64,000 nucleotides of DNA from CAJQQK01 sp963696075 (GTDB lineage Bacteria; Pseudomonadota; Alphaproteobacteria; Rhizobiales; Hyphomicrobiaceae). A model generated the notes under the pieces. The model saw only the letters and a program-made list of their open reading frames with translations, was not told the origin of the DNA and did not search any database. This document shows, one piece after another, positions 9,431 to 18,196 of the stretch. Both the position numbers and the translations under genes were made by a program. How positions within the stretch are numbered: position 1 is the first letter of the stretch; each line of letters opens with the position of its first letter. The stretch covers positions 62,001 through 126,000 of the forward strand of contig CAVOJD010000002.1 of NCBI GenBank assembly GCA_963696075.1, in the 5' to 3' direction.

Positions 9431-10372
9431 ATGAACGTCACGCCTCATCGACCGACACCTTCCCAACGCCAAGCCAACCGGACGATTGCGCTCATCCGGT
9501 TGGCAACGGCAGCCCTTGCGCTCGCGTTGACCTCGTCCGCCGTCCGCGCCGGCCAGCAAGGCGAGGCCGCACCCGTACGCCGCCTCGTCTCCATGAACCT
9601 GTGCACCGACCAGCTCGCCCTGCTCGTTGCAGCCCCGAACCAGATCCATTCCCTCTCCTACTTCGCCCGTGATCCAGCAAGTTCCCCGCTGGCGCGCGAA
9701 GCACGCAGCTATCAGCCCAACCACGGCCTCGCCGAAGAAATCTTCCTGATGCGCCCCGACCTCATCCTCGCTGGCGCCTACACCCGCCACGCCACCACCC
9801 AGATGCTGCGCCGCCTCGGCTTTCGCGTCGAAACCTTCAAGCCGGCCGGCTCCTTCGATGATATCCGCGCCAACATTTCCCGCCTCGCCCGCCTGCTCGG
9901 CCGCAATGACCGTGCCCGCGAACTCCTGGCAGCGTTCGACCGCGCCCGCCACAGCCGCTCAGCCAACGCCCGCCGCCCCACCCCAGGCCGCCGCCCCCTT
10001 GCAGCCCTCTACTATGCCAACAGCCACACCTCCGGCCGCGGCACGCTCGCCAGCGACATCCTCGCCCACGCCCGCCTCGACAACCTCGCAACCGAACTCG
10101 GCCTCGGCGGCATCGTCCGCCTCCCCCTCGAGCTCCTTGTCATCAATCGCCCCGACCTCCTCATCACCGGCGATGCCGGCGGCCACCCCGCCGCCCGCGC
10201 CGGCGCAGCCCTCACCCACCCCGCCCTCAAAGGCAACGACGGCGAGGTCGTGGCGATGGACAACCGCTGGTCCTGCGGCACCCCCGCCGTCCTCGACATC
10301 GTCCGCGAACTTGAAGCCGTCGTCCTGAAGAAGACCGATCCCAAGACGCGTCATTTCCCCTCGAAAAGCTAG
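9431..10372 (+). CDS. btuF: Periplasmic corrinoid-binding protein of the B12 ABC importer
   Basis: 313 residues from the ATG at 9431. An N-terminal hydrophobic stretch (LIRLATAALALALTSSAVRAG) is the export signal. The mature part has the class III binding-protein layout: VRRLVSMNLCTDQLALL, a RPDLILAG beta-strand, the long backbone helix (FDDIRANISRLARLLGRNDRA), and a second lobe with LLVINRPDLLITGD. It captures a corrinoid and hands it to BtuCD. An alternative start at 9368 overlaps the btuB stop but would add a long polar leader before the signal. Assignment to B12 rests on the operon and riboswitch. Confidence 0.85.
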   Translation: MNVTPHRPTPSQRQANRTIALIRLATAALALALTSSAVRAGQQGEAAPVRRLVSMNLCTDQLALLVAAPNQIHSLSYFARDPASSPLAREARSYQPNHGLAEEIFLMRPDLILAGAYTRHATTQMLRRLGFRVETFKPAGSFDDIRANISRLARLLGRNDRARELLAAFDRARHSRSANARRPTPGRRPLAALYYANSHTSGRGTLASDILAHARLDNLATELGLGGIVRLPLELLVINRPDLLITGDAGGHPAARAGAALTHPALKGNDGEVVAMDNRWSCGTPAVLDIVRELEAVVLKKTDPKTRHFPSKS

Positions 10373-10406
10373 CGGGCAGCGCGCCTCGCCCCGCCCCGGA
10401 ACCCAG

Positions 10407-11409
10407 ATGCCCCAAGGCCTCTCCCAGTCGCTGCTCTTGAGCCTCCTGGCAGCCCTGCTCGTTGCCGCTTTCCTGGCATCCCTGCTGGTCGGCCCCGCCG
10501 GGTCTCTCGGTCACGGCTGCGTTCGGCGCACTCTTCGGCGGCGACAATCCCGCCGCCACCCTCGTGATGCAGGAGATCCGCCTGCCGCGTGCCCTGCTCG
10601 CCGTCCTGATCGGCGCCACCCTCGGCCTCACCGGCGCCGTCCTTCAAGGCTTCCTGCGCAATCCCCTCGCCGATCCCAACATCCTCGGCATCTCATCGTC
10701 CGCGGCCCTCGGCGCCGTCCTCGTCATCTATACGGGCCTCTCCGCCAGCTTCGCCCTCGCCCTCCCCCTCGCCGCCATGGCCGGCGCCCTCGTCGCCGTC
10801 GCCCTCATCTACGCCATCTCCGGCTCTCACGCCGGTGCCCTCACCCTGATCCTCGCCGGCCTCGCCATTTCCACCTTCGCCGGCGCCATGACAACCCTCG
10901 TCCTGAACCTCTCCCCCAACCCCTACGCCGCCCTCGAGATCGTCTACTGGATGCTCGGTTCATTGACCGACCGCTCGTGGACCCACGTCTTCCTGGCAGC
11001 ACCCTTCATCATCCTTGGCTGCCTGCTCCTCGCGCTCTCGGCCCGCGCCCTCGACGCCCTCACCCTTGGCGCGGACGTTGCAGCGAGCCTCGGCATAAAC
11101 CTCACCCGCACCCGCACCCTCATCGTGCTTGGTGCGGCCATGGCCATCGGCGCCGCCACCGCGGTTGCCGGTGCGATCGGCTTCATCGGCCTTGTCGTCC
11201 CTCACGTCCTGCGCCCCCTCGTTGGCCGCCAGCCAAGCCGCCTCCTCCCCGCCAGCGCGCTGGCCGGCGCAACGCTCCTGCTGCTCGCCGACATCGCCGT
11301 CCGCGTCATCGCCCCCGCCCGCGACATCAAGCTCGGCGTCCTGACCGCACTGATCGGCGCACCCTTCTTCGTCTGGCTCGTCCTCAAAACCCGGCGCGAG
11401 ATGGTCTGA
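10407..11409 (+). pseudogene. btuC: B12 ABC transporter permease, interrupted by a one-base frameshift
   Basis: FecCD-family permease. The N-terminal membrane helix (LLLSLLAALLVAAFLASLL) is read in the frame beginning at 10407, while everything from LSVTAAFGALFGG onward is in the next frame. That downstream frame holds the family motif RNPLADPNILGISS and the rest of the multi-helix membrane domain. Removing one G from the GGG run at 10500-10502 restores an uninterrupted, normal-length protein of about 333 residues. As written, only a product from a TTG at 10462 lacking the first helix could be made. The downstream TGA overlaps the btuD start. It may be a sequencing artefact or real inactivation. 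Confidence 0.8.
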
Positions 11410-12203
11410 TGGCGCTGACACTCGACAACCTCACCGTCCATCGCGGCCGCGATATGATCATCGACCGCGTCTCCCTCGACGTCTCGGCTGGCGAAGTCGT
11501 CGCCGTGCTCGGCCCGAACGGTGCCGGCAAATCCACACTCCTGAAGGCAGCCCTCGGCCTCCTCGCCGATCAGCCGGCGATCCGCATCACCGGCGATATC
11601 CGCCTCGGCGGCACGCCCTTACATGCGTTGCCACCGACAGACCGCGCCCGCCGCGCCGCCTACGTCCCCCAGGAACGCGACATTGCGTGGGCCGTCGATG
11701 TCCGAAGCCTCGTCGCCCTCGGTCGCCTGCCCCACCGCGCAGCCTTCGCAGCTCCCACCGGGAAGGACAACGACGCCATCGACCGCGCGCTCGCCGACAC
11801 CGCCACCACGGCCCTCAGCCATCGCCGCGCAACCGAGCTGTCAGGCGGCGAGCGCGCCCGCATCCTGATCGCACGCGCCCTCGCCCAGGAAGCCCCCCTG
11901 CTGGTCGCAGACGAGCCCACAAGCGGCCTCGACCCGGCCCAGCAACTGGCGCTGCTCGACCTCCTGCGCACCAAGGCTGGCGAAGGCGCGGCAATCGTCC
12001 TCTCGATGCATGACCTGCAACTCGCAGCTCGCTTCGCTGACCGCATATGCCTCCTGCACGAGGGCCGCAGCGCCGCTCTCGGCGCGCCACGCGATGTGCT
12101 GACGCGCGCCAACATCCAGGCCGTCTATGGCTGCGATACCCTCATCACCGAGACCTCCGCCGGCCTCGCCTTCATCCCGCTTTTGCCCAGTGATGCGAAC
12201 TGA
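11409..12203 (+). CDS. btuD: B12 ABC transporter ATPase
   Basis: 264 residues with all ABC ATPase motifs: Walker A GPNGAGKSTLL (near residue 37), Q-loop VPQERDIAW, signature LSGGERARI, Walker B LLVADEPTSGLDP and the switch His in SMHDLQLA. It hydrolyses ATP to drive corrinoid import through the BtuC dimer at the inner membrane. Its ATG overlaps the btuC stop (TGATG), which indicates translational coupling. Last gene of the riboswitch-controlled operon; a dispersed repeat follows before the convergent rodA. Confidence 0.92.
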   Translation: MALTLDNLTVHRGRDMIIDRVSLDVSAGEVVAVLGPNGAGKSTLLKAALGLLADQPAIRITGDIRLGGTPLHALPPTDRARRAAYVPQERDIAWAVDVRSLVALGRLPHRAAFAAPTGKDNDAIDRALADTATTALSHRRATELSGGERARILIARALAQEAPLLVADEPTSGLDPAQQLALLDLLRTKAGEGAAIVLSMHDLQLAARFADRICLLHEGRSAALGAPRDVLTRANIQAVYGCDTLITETSAGLAFIPLLPSDAN

Positions 12204-12221
12204 AGAAATTCCCCGCAGAAC

Positions 12222-12308
12222 CGTCCGGGAGCAACCGCGACCCGGCGCCTCGCGCCGCCCCCGCGGAGGCCCGCCCGCAGGGCGGAACAGCCGTGAGCGA
12301 AACAACTA
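12222..12308. repeat. Dispersed intergenic repeat, copy 1
   Basis: Shares long identical blocks with 23291-23388: CGCGACCCGGCGC, GCGCCGCCCCCGCGGAGG, GGAACAG and CCGTGAGCGAAA, ending in ACTAA. Inside lies a hairpin that differs between copies, here CCGCCC-GCA-GGGCGG. The element fills the space between btuD and rodA, and its right end supplies the rodA TAG stop codon. Read on the minus strand it starts TTAGTTGTTTCGCTCACGG. It looks like a short non-autonomous dispersed element, and its role is unknown. Confidence 0.7.
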
Positions 12309-13454
12309 AACCACGACGCCGATCCGCCGCGCCATCCCCTGTCCCCGATGGACGTAGGCACACATCGACAATCCCATCGCAAGCGCGATCGTGATCATCG
12401 ACGTGCCCCCGTAGGAAACCAGCGGCAACGGCACACCGACAACCGGCACCAGCCCGCTCACCATCGCAACGTTGATGAACGTATAGATGAAGATCATCAC
12501 GCCCGTGCCCGCGATCACCAGCCGGCTGAACGGTGAGGCGCATCGCGATGCCATCACCAGCAGCATCAGCGTCAACGCAGCAAACAGCCCGATCAACACC
12601 AGCGACCCGATGAACCCCCACTCCTCCGCGAACATCGTGAAGATGAAATCGGTCCGCTTCTCCGGCAGAAAATCGAGCTGGCTCTGCGTACCATTCATGA
12701 AGCCACGCCCGGTCAGCCCACCGGACCCCAGCGCAATCTTGGACTGCGCGATGTGATACCCTGCCCCAAGCGGGTCCGTCTCAGGGTTGAGAAACACCTC
12801 AAGCCGCTTCCTTTGATAAGGATGCAGCATCGACCAGGCGTAGGGCACCGCCATCACGACACCTGCCGCCCCGCCAAGAAAATAGAGAAGATGCACCCCC
12901 GCCAGAAACATGATCGCGAGGCCGATGACACTCAGCAGGATTGCAGTGCCAAGGTCCGGCTGCATCACCGTCAGCCCGACCGGCGCCGCAATCAGCAGGA
13001 TCGGCGCAATCATCCACAGCGGATGCGAAACCCGCTCCGGCCCGAGCCACTGATAGTAGCGCGCCAACGCCAGGATCAACGCCAGCTTCATCAGTTCCGA
13101 CGGTTGGAATGTGACCCCGCCAAGGCTCAGCCACCGCTTCGCCCCACCCCCTTCGGTGCCAATGAACAGCACCGCGCCGACCAGCACCAGCGCAATCAGA
13201 TAGACCGGATTGGCAAGCCCAAGCCAGAACCCGCGCGGGATCACCGCAATCACCAGCATCAACCCCGCACCGGCCAGAAACCGCACGACATGGCGCTCAG
13301 CCCACGGCGAGAACGAACCGCCTGCAACCGAATAAAGCGACGCCAGACCGATCCCCACGATCAAGGCCATGACGACAAAGGCAAGCCAGGGCACGCGCGC
13401 CAATTTCTGCCCGATCGTAAGCTCGCCACCGGCAATCTGTTGGTGCGCCCTCAT
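12306..13454 (-). CDS. rodA: Rod-shape peptidoglycan glycosyltransferase RodA (SEDS)
   Basis: 382 residues, about ten membrane helices. SEDS signatures are GGGAKRWLSLGGVTFQPSEL, the QPDLGTAI loop with its essential Asp, FIFTMFAEEWGF and the C-terminal VPLPLVSYGGTSM. RodA polymerises lipid II into glycan strands during elongation, in complex with PBP2 and MreBCD. Its start overlaps the stop of mrdA by 4 nt, as expected for coupled translation. It is the last gene of the rod-shape operon and ends inside the dispersed repeat. Confidence 0.95.
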   Translation of the reverse strand: MRAHQQIAGGELTIGQKLARVPWLAFVVMALIVGIGLASLYSVAGGSFSPWAERHVVRFLAGAGLMLVIAVIPRGFWLGLANPVYLIALVLVGAVLFIGTEGGGAKRWLSLGGVTFQPSELMKLALILALARYYQWLGPERVSHPLWMIAPILLIAAPVGLTVMQPDLGTAILLSVIGLAIMFLAGVHLLYFLGGAAGVVMAVPYAWSMLHPYQRKRLEVFLNPETDPLGAGYHIAQSKIALGSGGLTGRGFMNGTQSQLDFLPEKRTDFIFTMFAEEWGFIGSLVLIGLFAALTLMLLVMASRCASPFSRLVIAGTGVMIFIYTFINVAMVSGLVPVVGVPLPLVSYGGTSMITIALAMGLSMCAYVHRGQGMARRIGVVV

Positions 13455-15310
13455 TTCTGCCGCCCGCCCGCAACCCGCTGCCCTGCCGAGACATCGAACA
13501 CCGGCCGCGCGGCCGCATCAATCGCCACCGTATCCTCGATGATGTCGCGCACCAGCGGCGCGGCGACCTTGCCCCCGCTCCCGCCATGCTCAACCACCGC
13601 CGCCACCGCATACCGCGGCGCGCTATCAACCACATAGCCAACAAACAGCGCATGATCACGCAACCGCCATGGCAGTTGATCGCGCCCCACACTGGACGAA
13701 ATGCGCGCCACCTGGGACGTTCCTGTCTTGCCATGGATCCGCAGCCGCTGATCGTTGAGACGCGCCTCCTTGCCCGTCCCCCCGCCTTCATTGACCACCG
13801 CCGACATCGCCTTCTGCACAGCCGCCAGATGGCCCTTGTCGATTCTGATTTCGGGCGCCTGGCCCACACCATCAACACGCGGCCGCACCAGCGTCGGAAG
13901 GATCTCGCGCCCCGACGCCAGCCGCGCCGTCATCACCGCCAGCTGCAACGGCGTCGACAAAACATACCCCTGCCCGATCCCCGCCAGCAGCGTCTCGCCG
14001 CCAAACCAGTCCTTGCCATACCGTCCAAGCTTCCATTCAGGGTCCGGAATAAGCCCGCTCTTGATCGGTTCGATGCCCGCCTTGTAAGCCTGCCCAAGCC
14101 CGAACCGCCGCGCCATCTCCGCGATACGCCGGATACCGATCTTGCGCGCGATCTCATAGAAATAGACATCGCAGCTTTCCTTGATCGCCCGATGCAGATC
14201 ACACGGCCCATGCCCGCCCCGGTTCCAGCACCTGAAACGGCGCTGCCCCATCACCGAGTAGCCGGGACAATGGATCTGGTCGAACCGATTGATCACGCCG
14301 GCTTCCAGCGCGGCCAGCGCCGTAATCATCTTGAAGGTCGACCCCGGCGGATAGACCCCTTGTGAGGCCCGGTCGATCAACGGATCACCCTGCGCCTCCC
14401 GCACCTTGCGCCACTCGGCCTCGCTCATCGGCGCCGACAACTCACTCGCATCGAACGCGGGATGTGCGCCAAGCGCGATCACATCCCCTGTCGCAATATC
14501 AAGGACAACGCCTGCCGCCCGCCGGTGCCCGCCAAGGCGCGCCAGCAGCCGCTTCTGCGTTGCCGGATCAATCGTCAGGGCAACATCCTGGCCGCGCCGC
14601 GGGTCGCCCTGTTCAAGCGTCCGCACGATCCGCCGCCGCGCATCGACTTCCCGCGCGATGAACCCGCCCTGGCCCCGTAGCTGCGTCTCCAGCCCGCGTT
14701 CCACCCCAAGCCGGCCGACCTTGATCGTCGGCAGCCGCAGCACCGGATCATCATCGAGCGCAAACCGTTCCACCCGCCCGACGTAGCCAACGATCCGCCC
14801 CAGTTCCGGCCCTGTCTGATACCGCCGCTGTCCGGCAATCTGGGTATGGACCCCCGGCAACCGCAGGGCATGAAAATTGAGCGCGGCCACCTCCCGCCAC
14901 GTGATGTCGTCAATGACAACGATCGACGTATTCGCTGACTGCCCGCGCGCCGCTTCGAGCACCTGGCGCCGCTCATCACCGCTTAACGGCCGGATCTCAT
15001 GAATGCGATCGAGCACCGCCTCGAGATCGCCGGCGAGCGACGGCGTGACCATCGCCTGGAACGTCTCGACCGTATCCGCCACGATCCGCCCATTGCGGTC
15101 GAAGATCCGCCCCCGCAACGGCGCGATCACCTGCCGCGTCGTCCGGTTGGCCTCGGCAAGTTCCCCATACTGGCGCTGATCGACCACTTGGAGCTGATAG
15201 AGCCTCGCCCCCAGCACGCCAAACCCCGCCACCTGCGCGAGCCCGATGAGACCGACCCGGCGCAGAAAGCGGCGCCGGTCCTCTTCGTTGTCGCTCGCCC
15301 CGAACATCAC
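13451..15310 (-). CDS. mrdA: Penicillin-binding protein 2 (elongation transpeptidase)
   Basis: 619 residues: a short cytoplasmic N-terminus, one membrane anchor (LIGLAQVAGFGVLGARLY), a pedestal domain with LRGRIFDRNGRIVADT, then the transpeptidase. Active-site motifs are STFK (nucleophile Ser324), SCD in place of SxN near residue 380, and KTGTSQ. It cross-links new peptidoglycan in the elongasome and is the target of mecillinam-type beta-lactams in other species. It overlaps mreD upstream and rodA downstream by 4 nt each. Confidence 0.95.
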   Translation of the reverse strand: MMFGASDNEEDRRRFLRRVGLIGLAQVAGFGVLGARLYQLQVVDQRQYGELAEANRTTRQVIAPLRGRIFDRNGRIVADTVETFQAMVTPSLAGDLEAVLDRIHEIRPLSGDERRQVLEAARGQSANTSIVVIDDITWREVAALNFHALRLPGVHTQIAGQRRYQTGPELGRIVGYVGRVERFALDDDPVLRLPTIKVGRLGVERGLETQLRGQGGFIAREVDARRRIVRTLEQGDPRRGQDVALTIDPATQKRLLARLGGHRRAAGVVLDIATGDVIALGAHPAFDASELSAPMSEAEWRKVREAQGDPLIDRASQGVYPPGSTFKMITALAALEAGVINRFDQIHCPGYSVMGQRRFRCWNRGGHGPCDLHRAIKESCDVYFYEIARKIGIRRIAEMARRFGLGQAYKAGIEPIKSGLIPDPEWKLGRYGKDWFGGETLLAGIGQGYVLSTPLQLAVMTARLASGREILPTLVRPRVDGVGQAPEIRIDKGHLAAVQKAMSAVVNEGGGTGKEARLNDQRLRIHGKTGTSQVARISSSVGRDQLPWRLRDHALFVGYVVDSAPRYAVAAVVEHGGSGGKVAAPLVRDIIEDTVAIDAAARPVFDVSAGQRVAGGRQK

Positions 15311-15831
15311 CCAAACCTCCGCGCCTGCTTTGCACCGCGGTCCGTCACGTTGATCTGGCGCTCACCTCGTCGCGGCCGCCACAACAGATCCAGCACCAGA
15401 GCCGGCAACGCGGCAATCGACGTTCCCGCGATCACCCCCTGCCAGTCGACCCACTCGAACTTGTAGAGCGAGGCCAGCGCGACCTGAAAAACGATCAACA
15501 CCAGCACCATCGCCCCCAATCCCCCGAGCCGGCCAACCACACTGTGCGCCATCTCTCCCGGCAGATGCCGCACCACCAGCGCCGCCCCCAGATAGATCAG
15601 CGCCCAAAAGCCAAGCGGCCCGTTCGTGGCAAGATCCATGAACAACCCCACCCCGAACAGCACCGGCGATGGCACCACACCGACACCGCGCATCAAGAAC
15701 ACATGCGCGGCCATATAGGGCAGCAACGGCATCACGAACCGCGCGCCATCCGGCGCCCCCCAGGGCGCCACCCCGATCAACGCCACAACCACGATGACGA
15801 GGCTTGGCAGGATCGCGAATAAAATCTTCAT
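15307..15831 (-). CDS. mreD: Rod-shape-determining membrane protein MreD
   Basis: 174 residues, almost entirely hydrophobic with about five membrane helices, including FGVGLFMDLATNGPLGFWALIY, the most conserved stretch of the family. MreD joins MreC in the inner membrane to link MreB filaments to PBP2/RodA. Identified mainly by position between mreC and mrdA, with ATGA-type overlaps on both sides, and by topology, because the family is divergent in sequence. Confidence 0.9.
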   Translation of the reverse strand: MKILFAILPSLVIVVVALIGVAPWGAPDGARFVMPLLPYMAAHVFLMRGVGVVPSPVLFGVGLFMDLATNGPLGFWALIYLGAALVVRHLPGEMAHSVVGRLGGLGAMVLVLIVFQVALASLYKFEWVDWQGVIAGTSIAALPALVLDLLWRPRRGERQINVTDRGAKQARRFG

Positions 15832-16775
15832 GGCCCCGCTCCCGTGCGCCGGCTCGAAGCCTCCCGGCTCGGTTGGGCGGCCCGCGCCCGCGCTCTCCCC
15901 TGCACCCCCTCGCGCATCTTGTCCGGCTCCGCCCCAGGCGGTGGTGGAACCTCGTATTTCATTACGGTGAGATATCTCCCCGCGACCAGCGAACTCAGCG
16001 TCGCCACCCGCAAGTCGTCTCCCTCAACCGCGAGATGCCCGACCAGTATCCCGCGAGGAAACGAGCCCGACGCCCCTGACGTCACGACTTTCGCGCCGGC
16101 TGCAACATCGCGGCCCGCTTTGAGATAAACGAGGCGCGGCCGCGCGGTATCATCCCCAACCACAAGCGCGGGCTTCTGCCCCTCCCCCACTTCGACCGCG
16201 ATCCGGCTGTTGTTGTCGCTCAGCATCAAGACCTGTGCGGTTGTCTCGCCGACCCGCACGATGCGCCCGAACAGGCCATCGCCGCTGAAAACCGGCTGGC
16301 CGTACCGCAGCCCCTGGTCCCGCCCGGCGCCGACCGTCACCGACTGCGAAAAGAGCCCCTGCCGCCCCGCCACCACCGCCACCGTCACCGCATCCACCGG
16401 CGCCTCGCCGACAAGCCGCGCAAGCCGCCCCAACTCCGCGTTGCGCGCTTCAAGCGTGGCGGCCCGCTCAAGCAGGTTCTGCAGTGTCGCAAGTTCGCGC
16501 TCAAGGCGCTGCAATTCACTTTCGACGGTGAGATAGCGCGCGGCGTTGTGGACGACCTGGCGCACCGGCCGCGCCACATCCGACACCATCGCCACAACCG
16601 GCGCAACGAAGCCGCGCGCCGCCTCGACAATCGCCACGCTCGCGGGATGCTCGACCCGCGCCAGGATCAGCAGCCCGGCCGCCAGAAACATCAAAAAGAA
16701 ATGGAGCGCGCTGACGGACTGCGGCGCCCGGCGCATCGCACCGCGCTGGTAGCTGTCATGGTGAACCCCTGCCAT
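15828..16775 (-). CDS. mreC: Rod-shape-determining protein MreC
   Basis: 315 residues. A short basic N-terminus precedes one membrane helix (FFLMFLAAGLLILARV), then a coiled coil (ESELQRLERELATLQNLLERA) and the periplasmic beta-barrel domain (GRQGLFSQSVTVGAGRDQGL, LMLSDNNSRIAVEV, VVTSGASGSFPRGILVG). The C-terminal tail is Arg/Ser-rich. The ATG at 16775 has GGGAGAG 5-8 nt upstream, and I prefer it to a more distal in-frame start. MreC binds PBP2 and activates PBP2-RodA. There are 138 bp between it and mreB. Confidence 0.92.
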   Translation of the reverse strand: MAGVHHDSYQRGAMRRAPQSVSALHFFLMFLAAGLLILARVEHPASVAIVEAARGFVAPVVAMVSDVARPVRQVVHNAARYLTVESELQRLERELATLQNLLERAATLEARNAELGRLARLVGEAPVDAVTVAVVAGRQGLFSQSVTVGAGRDQGLRYGQPVFSGDGLFGRIVRVGETTAQVLMLSDNNSRIAVEVGEGQKPALVVGDDTARPRLVYLKAGRDVAAGAKVVTSGASGSFPRGILVGHLAVEGDDLRVATLSSLVAGRYLTVMKYEVPPPPGAEPDKMREGVQGRARARAAQPSREASSRRTGAGP

Positions 16776-16913
16776 CGCTCTCCCGGCCCGATGATGCTGG
16801 CGATGTGACGCGTATCGCGGACGCACGCGCGCGCGCCCCGAAAGTTTATCGTATCCGGCTGCCACACGCGACCGCACGATCGCGCCAACACACCAACACG
16901 AAGAACTCCCGCA

Positions 16914-17957
16914 TCAAGGTTTGATGAGCAGATGATCGCGCTCCGGCAAGCCTTGAAGAATGGCCGCCGTCCCCTTGATGACGCAGTGTGTCGGATTATC
17001 CGGCACGAAGAATTTCACGCCCACCTGACGCTCCAATTCGACATCGAGGCGATCGAGCAGCGCCCCCCCACCGGTCAGATAGATGCCGCGCTCGCAAATG
17101 TCGGTGGCAACTTCCGGCGGCAGATCCTCAAGCGAGCGCTGGATGAATTCCGCCATCCGCTCCACCGGGTCCGCCAGCGCGGACGCGATATCCCTGGGCC
17201 CCAGCACAATGCTCTTCGGCCGTCCCTGGCGCAGGTCCCGCCCGCGAATGTGGATTTCGGTATCCCCGCCATCGCTGTCGATCATGGCGGTCCCGGCCTC
17301 GATCTTGATCCGTTCCGCGTTGATGTCCCCGATCAGGAGCTGGTGCTGGCGCCGGATGTAGCGGATGATCGCCTCATCCATGGCATTGCCCGCGCATCTG
17401 AGCGACCGCGCCTGCACGACACCGCCGAGCGACAGCACGGCGATATCCGTCGTCCCCCCACCGATATCGACAACCATCAGCGCCGACGGATCGTCGATCG
17501 GCAGCCCGGCACCGATCGACGCCGCGACCGGCTCCTCGATCATGTAGGCACGCCTGGCCCCCGCCGACATCGCCGTCTCATAGACCGCGCGCCGCTCCAC
17601 CGGCGTCGCGCCGGCCGGCACGCAGATGAGAATACGCGGACGCCGGAACCCGAGCATCGTCTTGGTCCGCTTGATGAATTGACGCAGCATTTCCTCGGTG
17701 GCGATGAAGTCCGCGATCACGCCGTCGCGCAGCGGGCGGATCGTCTCGATCGCCTCTGGCGTCCGCCCCACCATCTTCTTCGCCGTCATGCCGACGGCCA
17801 GGACCTCGCGCACCCCGTTGCGGTTCGAAATCGCAACCACCGATGGCTCGTTGATGATGACGCCGCGCCCCTGCACGTGGACAAGCGTATTCGCCGTCCC
17901 GAGGTCAATCGAGATGTCATCCGAAAAAGCACTGCCGACACCAGAAAGCACTGCCAC
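16914..17957 (-). CDS. mreB: Rod-shape-determining actin homologue MreB
   Basis: 347 residues, typical length. Actin-fold motifs are DLGTANTLVHVQGRG (phosphate 1), VVDIGGGTTDIAVL (phosphate 2), MIEEPVAASIGAGLPI and LTGGGALLDRLD (adenosine). Starts with GTG at 17957. MreB polymerises under the inner membrane and positions the elongation machinery, so the organism is expected to be rod-shaped or to have localised elongation. First gene of the operon, with about 240 bp between it and leuA that probably holds the promoter. Confidence 0.96.
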   Translation of the reverse strand: MAVLSGVGSAFSDDISIDLGTANTLVHVQGRGVIINEPSVVAISNRNGVREVLAVGMTAKKMVGRTPEAIETIRPLRDGVIADFIATEEMLRQFIKRTKTMLGFRRPRILICVPAGATPVERRAVYETAMSAGARRAYMIEEPVAASIGAGLPIDDPSALMVVDIGGGTTDIAVLSLGGVVQARSLRCAGNAMDEAIIRYIRRQHQLLIGDINAERIKIEAGTAMIDSDGGDTEIHIRGRDLRQGRPKSIVLGPRDIASALADPVERMAEFIQRSLEDLPPEVATDICERGIYLTGGGALLDRLDVELERQVGVKFFVPDNPTHCVIKGTAAILQGLPERDHLLIKP

Positions 17958-18124
17958 GGCCCGACCCCGCCGATCGTGAAGTTGTCCGACCCGGCCACGG
18001 TTAGGTCGGTATGGTTAAGGAATTGCCAAGGCTCCAACCCGGAGCTCAGCACGCGAACGCCCACGCAGCTTCACCACAAATTTGTCGCTGGCCGGGCAAC
18101 TTACTGAGTTGGCGCAAATAATAC

Positions 18125-18162
18125 AAACCGGCCGCCCCCGTTGAAACGAGACCGGCCGGAAC
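18125..18162 (-). terminator. Probable terminator of leuA
   Basis: Just past the leuA stop on the minus strand lies an inverted repeat, CCGGCCG at 18128-18134 pairing with CGGCCGG in 18152-18159 across a 17-nt loop. It is followed on the transcript by TTTGTATTATTTG. The T-run is interrupted, so this is a weaker intrinsic terminator, but it is placed correctly between leuA and mreB. Confidence 0.5.
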
Positions 18163-18196
18163 ATCACCTAATCCTGAAAACGCCTGATACGCCGTC

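Noticed and set aside
10407..12203. One 598-codon frame joining the btuC N-terminus to btuD
   Set aside because: The middle part is the shadow of btuC in the wrong frame (Arg/Pro-rich, no membrane helices). The apparent fusion is a by-product of high GC and the btuC frameshift.
17958..18120. CtrA-like TTAA half-sites upstream of mreB
   Set aside because: The spacing does not fit TTAA-N7-TTAA and only one good half-site is present.
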